Positions 8,943 through 17,235 of a DNA stretch of 64,000 nt are shown piece by piece; positions within the stretch are counted from its first letter, which is position 1, and every line of letters begins with the position of its first letter. Both the position numbers and the translations under genes were made by a program. The DNA comes from Comamonas testosteroni (lineage in GTDB: Bacteria; Pseudomonadota; Gammaproteobacteria; Burkholderiales; Burkholderiaceae_C): assembly GCF_014076415.1 (NCBI RefSeq), contig NZ_CP043568.1, positions 3,472,001 to 3,536,000 of the forward strand, read 5' to 3'. The notes under the pieces were generated by a model. The model did not search any database. It was not told the origin of the DNA and worked only from the letters and a program-made list of their open reading frames with translations.

Positions 8943-9896
8943 TCAGGCGCTCAACCCCCAGATGGCCGAGCGCATGGAGAGCGCCGCATACTGGTAGGCC
9001 GTGTTGAACACGCGCGGCGCTTCGCCCTCCTGCACGGCCCCTGCCGCATACAGCAGGGGCAGATAGTGGTCGTGCGTGGGATGGGCCAGACGGGCCTGCG
9101 GCCCCCAGTCCAGAAAGGTGCTCAGATCAGCCAGATTGCCGCTGTCCAGGCGCTGCTGCACTTCGGTGTCGAACTGTATCGTCCAGTCATAGGCCTGGTT
9201 GTCGCTGGCACCGCGCTGCATGGCGCGCAGGTTGTGCACGATATTGCCGCTGCCCACGATCAGCACGCCGCGCTCGCGCAGCGCACGCAGCTGGCGGCCC
9301 ATCTCGAAATGCTTTTCGGGCGCCAGCCCATAGGGCATGCTCAGCTGCATGACGGGAATGCTGGCCTCGGGGAACATGGGCAGCAGCACCGACCAGGTTC
9401 CGTGGTCAAAACCCCATTTCTGGTCCACCAGCAGGGCTGATCCGTCCAGCGGCGACTGCAGCTCGGCCGCCAGCTGCCTGGCCACCTCGGGCGCGCCGGG
9501 GGCGGGATATTGCTGATCGAACAGCTCTTGCGGAAAGCCACCGAAGTCATGAATCGTGCGCGGCTGGGCCATGCCGGTCAGCGCCCAGTCGGACTCGGTC
9601 AGCCAATGGGCCGAGATGCAGAGAATCAGTTGCGGCGCAATGCCCTTGGCTGTCAGCTCCTGGCCCAGCGCCTTCCAGCTCTGGCGCCAGTGCGTGTCCT
9701 CGATCACATTCATGGGACTGCCATGGCCGAGGAACATCACCGGCATGCGCGGCGAAGGCTTGAGCTGCTGCAGCAGCTGCTCGGGCAACAGGGAAGAAGA
9801 AGTGGAGTTCATGGAAAAAGCCTTCCAGCCCCCGCCGGCTGCCAGCACGGAGGCTGCGCCCAGGGACAAAAGCGTACGTCTACGCATCTCGGTCAA
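8943..9896 (-). CDS. ygiD: 4,5-DOPA-type extradiol dioxygenase with Tat signal
   Basis: Class III extradiol dioxygenase of the YgiD/DODA family, which opens catechol-type rings next to the hydroxyls; the natural bacterial substrate is not settled. The 317-residue protein starts with a twin-arginine-like leader (MRRRTLLSLGAASVLAAGG), so export is predicted, which is unlike E. coli YgiD. Metal and active-site histidines are visible in FLGHGSPMNV, SAHWLTE, GFDHGTWSVL and THDHYLPLL. It is a single gene, divergent from the CoA-transferase gene. The true start may be three codons later. Confidence 0.85.
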   Translation of the reverse strand: MTEMRRRTLLSLGAASVLAAGGGWKAFSMNSTSSSLLPEQLLQQLKPSPRMPVMFLGHGSPMNVIEDTHWRQSWKALGQELTAKGIAPQLILCISAHWLTESDWALTGMAQPRTIHDFGGFPQELFDQQYPAPGAPEVARQLAAELQSPLDGSALLVDQKWGFDHGTWSVLLPMFPEASIPVMQLSMPYGLAPEKHFEMGRQLRALRERGVLIVGSGNIVHNLRAMQRGASDNQAYDWTIQFDTEVQQRLDSGNLADLSTFLDWGPQARLAHPTHDHYLPLLYAAGAVQEGEAPRVFNTAYQYAALSMRSAIWGLSA

Positions 9897-9904
9897 TCGA
9901 ACAC

Positions 9905-9924
9905 GCCCCTAGGGGCATTTTTTT
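9905..9924 (+). terminator. Short GC dyad with T-run upstream of ygiD
   Basis: GCCCCTAGGGGC (9905-9916) followed by eight T on the plus strand. It would stop plus-strand (antisense) transcription leaving the ygiD region. The stem is short and the call is weak. Confidence 0.3.
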
Positions 9925-10145
9925 TACAGATAGCGCAAGCTTGCCACAGCGCAACAGCGCCTGAAAGCATCGCCACCGCAACAGACTGTCCTGAAAGTGC
10001 CAGTGCCGGGGGCCGGCTTGCACTACAACAGCAGTTGAACAAGCACGACTCACCTCAAACAGGCTCAGGCAAGGGCTTCGCCTCAAGGAAACCATCCTGA
10101 TGCCACCCTGGCTTGCACAAGCCCAGACAAGGAATACTCCCACTC

Positions 10146-11039
10146 ATGCCCAGCACCACCATTCAGCCCCTGCAAGGAATTCGCATACTCAGCCTGGCTC
10201 TGAACCTGCCCGGCCCTGCCGCCCTGTGGCGCTGTGCCGGCATGGGAGCCGATTGCCGCAAGCTTGAGCCTCTGGCCCCCGGCGCAGGCCGCAGCGCCGA
10301 CCCCATGGGCCTCTACTGCCCCGATGCCTACGCGCAGATGCATGACAAGGTGCAAACCCTGCAGGCCGATCTCAAGACTGCCGAAGGCCAGGCCAGCCTG
10401 CATGCGCAACTGGCGCAAACCGATGTGCTGCTGACCTCGTTCCGTCCCTCGGCCCTGAGCAAGCTGGGCCTGGGCTGGGAAACCCTGCAGCAGCGCTACC
10501 CCCGACTGTCGCTGGTGCGCGTGGTTGGCAGCGCCGGCGAACTGGCAGATGTCCCTGGCCACGACCTCACCTATCAGGCCGAAGCGGGCCTCGTTCACAG
10601 CACCGCCCTGCCCCCCAGCCTGTTTGCCGATATGGCGGGGGCGCTGATGGCCAGCGAGGCCGTACTCCAGGCCGTACTCGTCAGCAGCCGCAGCGGGCAC
10701 GGCATCCTGCGCGAAGTCGGACTGGCCCAGGCCGCGCAATGGCTGGCCCTGCCCTGGCACTGGGGCCTGACCCAGCCCACGGGCGATGTCGGCGGCGCCC
10801 ATGCGGGCTACCGCATATATCCCTGCGCCGACGGCATCGTGGCCGTGGCCGCGCTGGAGCCTCACTTTGCCCAGCGTCTGTGCGAAGCGGCAGACCTGCC
10901 CTTCGGCCATCCCACCGATATGCGCAAGCCCGAAATCCATCAAGGCGTGGCCCGGTTTCTGGCAGCCCGCAGCTGCGCGCAACTGATGCAGCTGGCGCAG
11001 GACAGGGATATTCCACTGCACGCCCTGTCCCAAACCTGA
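10146..11039 (+). CDS. CoA-transferase family III (CaiB/BaiF) protein, short form
   Basis: Related to alpha-methylacyl-CoA racemase and other CaiB/BaiF enzymes that move CoA or epimerise 2-methylacyl-CoAs. The ATG at 10146 follows AAGGAATACTCCC and gives 297 residues. GHDLTYQAEAG and FADMAGALMASEAVL match the racemase segments carrying the catalytic His and Asp. The N-terminus is normal (LQGIRILSLALNLPGP), but the usual C-terminal half is short: family members are about 360-400 residues and hold the large-domain return strand. It may be a compact member or a decayed one. The neighbours give no pathway. Confidence 0.78.
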   Translation: MPSTTIQPLQGIRILSLALNLPGPAALWRCAGMGADCRKLEPLAPGAGRSADPMGLYCPDAYAQMHDKVQTLQADLKTAEGQASLHAQLAQTDVLLTSFRPSALSKLGLGWETLQQRYPRLSLVRVVGSAGELADVPGHDLTYQAEAGLVHSTALPPSLFADMAGALMASEAVLQAVLVSSRSGHGILREVGLAQAAQWLALPWHWGLTQPTGDVGGAHAGYRIYPCADGIVAVAALEPHFAQRLCEAADLPFGHPTDMRKPEIHQGVARFLAARSCAQLMQLAQDRDIPLHALSQT

Positions 11040-11098
11040 AGCAAACCAGAACCTGTTTACGCTCCCCCTCCGCGCCAGGGCCTTCGCGGGATGGGATG

Positions 11099-12121
11099 CT
11101 AGCCTGGGCGCTTTTCAAACGCGTATTTCTCGGTATCCACCTCGCCCTGGCCTTGCAATGCATAGCGGTCGCCGGCAATGGCTTCGGGCTTGAAGATGTC
11201 ATCGAGCTCGGCCAGCAGCTCGGCGCCGAGATGGACGCGGCCACCGCGAATGTCTTCGTGCAGATGCTCCACGCTGGTGGTGCCGGGCAAGGCAATCACA
11301 TGCTCGCCCTGGTGCAGCACCCAAGCGATGGCCAGCTCGGCCAGCGTGCAGCCGGCTTTTTCCGCCACGGCCTGCATGGGCGCCAGCAGGCGCAGATTCT
11401 GCGCATAGGCCTCGCCGGCAAAGCGCGGCATGGTGGCGCGGATATCGCCCTTGACCAGGTTGTCCACCTGCTGCAGCTTGCCGCTGAAGAAGGCGCGGCC
11501 CATGGGGCTGAAGGCTACATAGGCAATGCCCAGCTCCTTGCAGGCGGCGAGCGTGCCCAGCTCTGCATTGCGCGACCACAGCGAATATTCGCTTTGCAGC
11601 GCCGCAATCGGGTGCTCCTTGTGCGCGCGGCGCAGTGCATCGGCCCCCACTTCCGACAGGCCCAGGGCGCGAACCTTGCCCTCTTCCTTCAGACGCGCCA
11701 TCTCGCCCACCGACTCCTCGATGGGCACATTCTTGTCCCAGCGATGCAGATAGTAGAGATCGATCACATCGGTGCCCAGGCGCTTGAGACTGTCTTCGCA
11801 GTTCTGGCGCAGGGTTTTGGGGCGACCGTCGATGACGCGGCGCATCACGCCGTCTTCGCCGCGCACGCCGGCCATGCCGCATTTGCTCGCCAGGGTGATG
11901 TGGTTGCGGTGGGGCTTGAGCACGGGACCGATCAGCGACTCACTGGCGCCAAAGCCATAGAGGGCAGCGGTGTCGAACAAGGTCACACCCGCATCCAGTG
12001 CCGCGTGCAGCACGGCGTGCGACTGCTCGGTAGAGACGGGGTTTCCGTAGGCATGGCAGAAATTCATGCAGCCCAGCGCGACATTGGCGACGCTGAATGG
12101 GCCGATTTTGCGGTTTTCCAT
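11099..12121 (-). CDS. Aldo/keto reductase
   Basis: NAD(P)H-dependent carbonyl reductase with a TIM-barrel fold. The 340-residue protein has the complete catalytic tetrad D50, Y55, K80 and H126 (LFDTAALYGFG, ITLASKCG, LYYLHRWD) and the cofactor segment IALPGTTSVEHL. It resembles the large AKR group that includes YajO and IolS-like proteins. It is encoded downstream of the Baeyer-Villiger operon on the same strand but separated by 295 bp with a hexanucleotide repeat, so it probably has its own promoter. Substrate unknown. Confidence 0.9.
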   Translation of the reverse strand: MENRKIGPFSVANVALGCMNFCHAYGNPVSTEQSHAVLHAALDAGVTLFDTAALYGFGASESLIGPVLKPHRNHITLASKCGMAGVRGEDGVMRRVIDGRPKTLRQNCEDSLKRLGTDVIDLYYLHRWDKNVPIEESVGEMARLKEEGKVRALGLSEVGADALRRAHKEHPIAALQSEYSLWSRNAELGTLAACKELGIAYVAFSPMGRAFFSGKLQQVDNLVKGDIRATMPRFAGEAYAQNLRLLAPMQAVAEKAGCTLAELAIAWVLHQGEHVIALPGTTSVEHLHEDIRGGRVHLGAELLAELDDIFKPEAIAGDRYALQGQGEVDTEKYAFEKRPG

Positions 12122-12320
12122 TAACTTTCCTTAAGCATCCAAAGGCCTTCAACCGAACCAAGCGAGGGCGCAGGCCGCTATACAAGCTGGAGCAATATTA
12201 TTCCAGCAGCTGCCTTCCGGTTCGTCGATGGCCGATGCCAAGCCAAAATAATGTCCGCATCGAAATCCGTGCTCGTCTGGTGCGTGCCCGGCACTGCCTC
12301 ACTGCACTGCACTGCCAGGC

Positions 12321-12368
12321 ACGGGCACGGGCACGGGCACGGGCACGGGCACGGGCACGGGCACGGGC
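12321..12368. repeat. Tandem hexanucleotide repeat (ACGGGC)8
   Basis: Eight perfect ACGGGC copies, preceded by three CACTG copies (about 12299-12314). It lies in the 295-bp gap between the 3' end of the hydroxyacyl-CoA dehydrogenase gene and the start of the aldo/keto reductase gene, about 200 bp upstream of the latter's ATG. Nothing else is seen in the gap. Confidence 0.95.
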
Positions 12369-12416
12369 GCAGAGGCAGGGCCGCATGCGCCGTCGCCGCA
12401 TATGTGCACCAAAGGC

Positions 12417-13373
12417 TCAGGCTCTGGAGATACAGCGGTCAACGATGTCAGATAGCTGCGACAGCGCCGGCACATCCAGAAAGCCCGCCGCCGCATAGGC
12501 CGGATTCGGGTAGTCGTAATAGCCCTTGCCCGCCAGCATGCCAGTACGGCCCTTGTCCATCAACTGGGTCTTGACATATTCGGCATTGGCCAGCTGCTGC
12601 GCATCGCCCTGCAACTGCCCCCAGTAAATGGATACGTCATAGCAGGTCTTCATGCCCACGATGTCCATCATGCCGAACGGGCCCATGCGGGCACCGCGGT
12701 TGGCGATCAGGAAGGTGCGGTCCACATCCTCGGGTGTGGCGATTCCATTGGTCACCAGCGTCTGGGCGGCCTTGAGCAGTGCGGGGAACCAGGTGTTGAT
12801 GACATAGCCGTTGTGCTCCGTGGCGATGGGAATCGGCACCATGCCGGTCTCGATGCCGAACCGGGTGACGGTCTCCTGCGTGGCCCGGGCCGTCGCTGCA
12901 TGCGGCATGATTTCCACGACATTGGCCGACCAGATGTAGTTGGCGTAGTGCAGCGCGCAGAACTTCTCGGGCCGGCCCGTGGCAGCCGCGAAGTCGCTGG
13001 GCAAAAAGGTGGACGAGTTGGTGGCAACCACGGTATGGGCTGGCAGCAGCGGCGCCATCTGCTGATAGACGCCGGTCTTGACATCCGGGATCTCCGGAAC
13101 GGCCTCGATGACCAGATCAGCCTTGGCCACGGCCCGGGCCATGTCCGTGGTAAAACTCAGACGCTGGCGCGTGGCCTCGATGTCGGCCTCGCCCGCACCG
13201 AGTTCTGCCAGATAGATGGCTGCGTACTGCGCCTGTGCGGCGCGGCAGCGCGCCAGCGCATCTTCCGAGATGTCGTAGACAACCACGGTTTTGCCCTTGA
13301 ACGCGCTGTGCCAGGCAATCTGGCCACCCAGCACGCCCGAGCCCAGGACGGTCAAATGATTCACATGGGTCAT
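12417..13373 (-). CDS. 3-hydroxyacyl-CoA dehydrogenase family protein
   Basis: NAD-dependent oxidation of a 3-hydroxyacyl-CoA or similar hydroxy acid. At 318 residues it has the Rossmann motif LGSGVLGGQIAW at the N-terminus, the mid-domain LVIEAVPEIPDVK, the conserved ATNSSTFLPSDF, the region of the active-site His (FCALHYANYIWSAN) and the C-terminal helical domain (GARMGPFGMMDIVGMKTCYDV). It resembles stand-alone 3-hydroxybutyryl-CoA dehydrogenases rather than the fused FadB form. It starts 10 bp after the esterase gene ends, as third gene of the Baeyer-Villiger operon, and may oxidise an alcohol or hydroxyacyl product of that pathway. Confidence 0.88.
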   Translation of the reverse strand: MTHVNHLTVLGSGVLGGQIAWHSAFKGKTVVVYDISEDALARCRAAQAQYAAIYLAELGAGEADIEATRQRLSFTTDMARAVAKADLVIEAVPEIPDVKTGVYQQMAPLLPAHTVVATNSSTFLPSDFAAATGRPEKFCALHYANYIWSANVVEIMPHAATARATQETVTRFGIETGMVPIPIATEHNGYVINTWFPALLKAAQTLVTNGIATPEDVDRTFLIANRGARMGPFGMMDIVGMKTCYDVSIYWGQLQGDAQQLANAEYVKTQLMDKGRTGMLAGKGYYDYPNPAYAAAGFLDVPALSQLSDIVDRCISRA

Positions 13374-13383
13374 ATTGGTTTCC

Positions 13384-14331
13384 TCAACGGGTTTGCGATT
13401 TCAGCAGCCCGGCAAAGCGCTCGATGCTGCGCGTGATGACGGCCTGCGCGCCCGGCGACCAGCGGCCCATGTCGAAGAAGCCATGGATCATGCCCGCCCC
13501 TTCAATCAGCTCGGCCTGGCCACCTGCGGCGCGCAGTGCATGGGCATAGGCCGCTCCCTGATCACGCAGCGGATCGAACTCGGCATTCACGATCACGGCG
13601 GGCGGCAGGTTGGCCAGACTCTTGGCCTGCAGCGGTGCCAGGCGCGGATCCAGCGCATTGTGGGAGGTGCCGGCGTAATGGTTGTAGAACCAGGCCATGG
13701 TCTCGGCTTCCAGGAAATAGCCCTTGGCGTTCTGCTCGGCGCTGGCGTACTCGGCGGCGGCGTGGTCTACCGCGGGGTAGATGAGGAATTGCGCAGCCAG
13801 GGGAATGCCCCCATCGCGCAGCTGCTGCGTCACCACGGCGCAGAAGTTGCCGCCAGCGCTGTCGCCCGCCACGGCCACGATGGCACTGTCCCCCAGCTCA
13901 TGCGCATTGGCAACCACCCATCTGGCGGCAGCCACGGCGTCCTCTATGCCTGCGGGGAAGGGATGCTCGGGGGCAAGCCGGTAGTCCACCGACACCACCA
14001 CGGCCTGCGCGCCGCGGCAGATCTCTCGGCACATATTGTCATGCGTGTCCAGGTTGCCGATGACATAGCCTCCGCCGTGGAAATACGCCACGGTCGGAAA
14101 AGGCCCAGTGCCTTCGGGCCGATAGATGCGTGCGGCCACAGGGCCTGCGCCGCCGGGCACGGTGATGTCCTGAACGCTGGCCACGGGCACGATCTGCTCG
14201 GGTGTGAGCGAGCCACGGGTCAGCGCCAGATAGCCGGCGCGGCCCTCTTCGGGCGTACCGTCTGCGATGGCTTTCCTGTTGGCAGCGGCCAGTTGCTGCA
14301 GGACGCCGGCCAGATGTGGATCGAGAGCCAT
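13384..14331 (-). CDS. Alpha/beta hydrolase, hormone-sensitive-lipase (HSL) family esterase
   Basis: Carboxylesterase of the HSL-type family. The 315-residue product has the oxyanion-hole motif HGGG at residues 85-88, the nucleophile S158 in GDSAGGN, and late Asp/His candidates in EFDPLRDQG and GMIHGFFD. In its operon it follows a Baeyer-Villiger monooxygenase gene by 53 bp, so it most likely hydrolyses the ester or lactone made by that enzyme. It is cytoplasmic, with no signal peptide. Confidence 0.92.
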   Translation of the reverse strand: MALDPHLAGVLQQLAAANRKAIADGTPEEGRAGYLALTRGSLTPEQIVPVASVQDITVPGGAGPVAARIYRPEGTGPFPTVAYFHGGGYVIGNLDTHDNMCREICRGAQAVVVSVDYRLAPEHPFPAGIEDAVAAARWVVANAHELGDSAIVAVAGDSAGGNFCAVVTQQLRDGGIPLAAQFLIYPAVDHAAAEYASAEQNAKGYFLEAETMAWFYNHYAGTSHNALDPRLAPLQAKSLANLPPAVIVNAEFDPLRDQGAAYAHALRAAGGQAELIEGAGMIHGFFDMGRWSPGAQAVITRSIERFAGLLKSQTR

Positions 14332-14384
14332 GGTTGAAGTCTCCTGTCGTTATAAAGAGTGAAAGAACGGATACGGGGCCGGAC

Positions 14385-15845
14385 CTAGCGATAGGCCAAG
14401 GCATCGTCCTGCAGCGATGCGGCGGTCAGAGCCAAGCGTTCTTCGGCGTACTCCATGTCGTGCCTCCAGGGCTGGCGGTCGCCCTGGCCGAACATGGCAT
14501 CTTGCGCACGCAGCACATAGCCGGCGTTGAAGTTGTCGGCCTCTATCCACGACAGGCGTTGCATGCCGGCATCGGCTGCGGCCACGATGGGCCGTACCTC
14601 GGCATGGCCGTGCTCGCGCATATGGGCAAGCAGGCGGCACACCCAGTCGCACACCAGGTCGCAGCGCAGCGTCCAGCTGGAGCGGAAGTAGCCCTGGGTG
14701 TAGGCCATGTTGGGCATGCCCTCGATCATCACGCCCCGGTAGGAGATGCGCTCGCGAAAATCCACCGGCGCGCCATCCACGCTGAACGCTATGCCGCCGA
14801 ACAGCTTGAGATTGAAGCCTGTGGCAGTAACGATGATGTCGGCGTCCAGATGTCCGCCGCCGGTCAGCTGTATGCCGCCGGCATCGAAGCTCTCTATGGT
14901 GTCCGTCACCACCGAGGCCTTGCCCTCGCGCATGGCCTGGAAGAAGTCGCCGTCGGGCACCACGGCAATGCGCTGCTGCCAGGGGCGGTAGCTGGGATTG
15001 AAGTGCTTGTCGATGTCGAAGCCCTCGGGCAGGTGCGAGCGGATCTCTCCAAGCAGGAAGGCGCGCATCGCTTCGGGGTGCTGCCTGGAGGTTTGCACGA
15101 TCTCGTCGGTGCGCGCGATGAAGGCGCGGCGCATGATCTCGTGGTACCAATCCTCGGGCAGGTTCAAAGGCTTGAGCAGCGGCACCAGCGGATGCTCGGA
15201 CGCGGGCAGGAAAAAGGTGGGCGAGCGCTGCAGCATGGTCACATGGCCCGCATCCGGCGCCAGGCTCGGGATCAGCGTGGCCGCCGTGGCACCCGAGCCT
15301 ATGACCACGATGCGCTTGCCCGTGTAATCCAGACCCTGCGGCCAGTGCTGCGGGTGAATGACTTGGCCCTTGAAGTCCTTGAGCGTCGGCCACTGCGGCG
15401 TATAGCCCTGGCCGTGGTCGTAATAGCCGGCGCAAACCCAGAGAAAACCCGTGGTGAAGGTCTGCACCTCGTCCGAGCCGCTTTGGGTGACTTCCAGCGT
15501 CCAGCGCCTGTCTTCGGACGACCAGCGGGCCGATTGCACCTTGTGGCCGTAGCGGATCAGCGGGGCCAGATCGTTCTCCTCAATGGTCTCGGCCAGGTAG
15601 TGGCGAATCTCATCGGCCGTGGCGATGGCATTGCCCGTCCAGGGCTTGAAGCCATAGCCATAGGTGAACAGGTCGCTGTCCGAGCGCGCACCCGGGTAGC
15701 GGTGCGTCCACCAGGTGCCGCCGAAGCTGTCCATGGCTTCGAGGATGGCGAGGCTGCGATCCGCGAACTGCTCACGCAGATGACGGGCCGCACCAATGCC
15801 GGAAATACCGGCGCCAATGATGAGAAAGTCGAAATGCTGTGCCAT
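14385..15845 (-). CDS. Baeyer-Villiger-type flavin monooxygenase
   Basis: FAD/NADPH enzyme that inserts oxygen next to a ketone. The ATG at 15845 follows GGAGACACCCGGT and gives 486 residues. Visible are the FAD motif IIGAGISGIGAARHL, FGGTWWTHRYPGARSDSD, the second Rossmann motif VVIGSGATAATLIP, and FKGQVIHPQHWP, which fits the class-defining FxGxxxHxxxWP fingerprint. It resembles the EthA-like branch. It is first gene of an operon with an esterase and a hydroxyacyl-CoA dehydrogenase and is divergent from an AraC-type regulator, which suggests inducible ketone or alicyclic breakdown. The substrate cannot be read from the sequence. Confidence 0.92.
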   Translation of the reverse strand: MAQHFDFLIIGAGISGIGAARHLREQFADRSLAILEAMDSFGGTWWTHRYPGARSDSDLFTYGYGFKPWTGNAIATADEIRHYLAETIEENDLAPLIRYGHKVQSARWSSEDRRWTLEVTQSGSDEVQTFTTGFLWVCAGYYDHGQGYTPQWPTLKDFKGQVIHPQHWPQGLDYTGKRIVVIGSGATAATLIPSLAPDAGHVTMLQRSPTFFLPASEHPLVPLLKPLNLPEDWYHEIMRRAFIARTDEIVQTSRQHPEAMRAFLLGEIRSHLPEGFDIDKHFNPSYRPWQQRIAVVPDGDFFQAMREGKASVVTDTIESFDAGGIQLTGGGHLDADIIVTATGFNLKLFGGIAFSVDGAPVDFRERISYRGVMIEGMPNMAYTQGYFRSSWTLRCDLVCDWVCRLLAHMREHGHAEVRPIVAAADAGMQRLSWIEADNFNAGYVLRAQDAMFGQGDRQPWRHDMEYAEERLALTAASLQDDALAYR

Positions 15846-16045
15846 ACCGGGTGTCTCCTGCTTGTCTGCTAGGGCGTGAGCCGACAGGAATGAGCAGGTA
15901 TCACGGCCTTGAGGTGAAGCTCCAGCCTGGGCCCGACATGCATCAATCGTGTCTGTCACGCAGACATGCTAGGTCTAGCCCTCTGGCAAAACTTGTGTTT
16001 GCGCGACAGGATTTTGATGTTGAACGACATGCAGTACATACCCCG

Positions 16046-17083
16046 ATGCCTGCCAAGCCCGCTGATTCCGCCGTCATGACCAGTGTCCGCGCCGCCTCGC
16101 TCGCGGGTTTCGAAGAATTGGTGCGCGCACAGGGCGGCGACCCCGCCGCCATCCTGCGCGCCTGCGGCCTGGTGCCGGAAGATCTGGCCGACCCCGAGCG
16201 CTACCTGCCCAGCCACGCCGTGGCCCTGGTCATAGAGGAAGCCGCCTGTGTGCTGGGCGTGCACGATTTCGGGCTGCGTCTGTGCGCCCGGCAAGGTGTC
16301 GAAACCCTGGGCCTGCTAGGACTGGCCATACAGTCCGCGCCCACTGTGCGCGAGGGCATGATGCAGGGCGGCAAGTATGTCCACTTCCACAACCCCACCC
16401 TGAGCTACAGAACCTTCATGGCGCCTGACGAGGGGCTTGAATGCGTGGAAGTGCTGTCACGCCTGCCCTCCCAGGCCCTCATGCCCCAGGGAACGGAAAT
16501 CTGCGTGGCCTATATGTGCCGCCTGATCCATGTGCTGTCCGAAGGCGCGCTGCGCCCTGCGGCCATCCATCTGCGCCATGCCCCCGTGGGCAGCAGCGCG
16601 CAGTACAGGCGGCACCTGGGCCAGTTGCCGCGCTTTGGCTCCAGCTTTGACGGCATTGCCATCGACCCGCTGGCCTGGCGTCAGCCCATGCCTCGCCACA
16701 ACCGGCTGCTGCAGCAGTTTGTCGAACGCTTCTTGCTGGGAGCCGCGCCAGGCAGGAATACCAGCATGACGGACCAGGTGCGCAGCGCGCTGGCCAATCT
16801 GGTTCGCATGGGCATGGCCGACCTGCCCTCGGCGGCACGCGCCCTGAGCCAGCACCCGCGCACCCTGCAGCGACGCCTGCAGGCAGAAGGCGCGGCCTTC
16901 GAGGATCTGCGCGATAGCGCGCGCAAGACCTGGGTGGCGCAATTGCTGGCGCAGCCCGACCTGAGTCTGGGCCATATCGCGCAATTGCTGGGGTATTCAG
17001 ACCAGGCCGTGCTCACCCGAGCGTGCCAGCGCTGGTTTGGCCAATCCCCCCGTCAGCTGCGCCATCGTTCCTGGGAGGGATAG
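16046..17083 (+). CDS. AraC-family transcriptional regulator
   Basis: About 345 residues: an N-terminal ligand-sensing domain of the arabinose-binding-like type found in OruR/ArgR-like regulators (FEELVRAQGGDPAAILRACGL onward), and a C-terminal AraC DNA-binding domain with two helix-turn-helix units (LPSAARALSQHPRTLQRRL and LGHIAQLLGYSDQAVLTRA, ending FGQSPRQLR). It is divergent from the Baeyer-Villiger operon across about 200 bp, so it is the probable activator of that operon. The start is uncertain: ATGs at 16046 and 16076 are candidates and neither has a clear ribosome site. Confidence 0.9.
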   Translation: MPAKPADSAVMTSVRAASLAGFEELVRAQGGDPAAILRACGLVPEDLADPERYLPSHAVALVIEEAACVLGVHDFGLRLCARQGVETLGLLGLAIQSAPTVREGMMQGGKYVHFHNPTLSYRTFMAPDEGLECVEVLSRLPSQALMPQGTEICVAYMCRLIHVLSEGALRPAAIHLRHAPVGSSAQYRRHLGQLPRFGSSFDGIAIDPLAWRQPMPRHNRLLQQFVERFLLGAAPGRNTSMTDQVRSALANLVRMGMADLPSAARALSQHPRTLQRRLQAEGAAFEDLRDSARKTWVAQLLAQPDLSLGHIAQLLGYSDQAVLTRACQRWFGQSPRQLRHRSWEG

Positions 17084-17167
17084 CCTCGGTATAGGGCCTG
17101 GATTCGGCCACACAAGAATGCGACTACGATCTCCTCGTGCAGCGACAGAGACTTTGCGCGATGAAAC

Positions 17168-17199
17168 AAGCCCCCGCAGCCACAGGCTGCGGGGGCTTT
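17168..17199. terminator. Bidirectional terminator between araC-type gene and pmdC
   Basis: A 14-bp perfect GC-rich stem (17168-17181 with 17185-17198) with a 3-nt loop, flanked by AA on one side and TTT on the other. It serves the convergent regulator gene and the end of the pmd operon. Confidence 0.85.
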
Positions 17200-17235
17200 C
17201 GTGCGGAGATGCGCCAGGCAATCAGTCCGCGCTGA

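Noticed and set aside
12198..12498. Short frames reading through the ACGGGC repeat (Ala-Arg, His-Gly or Pro-Val runs)
   Set aside because: A 6-bp repeat leaves all frames open; there are no ribosome sites and no domains.
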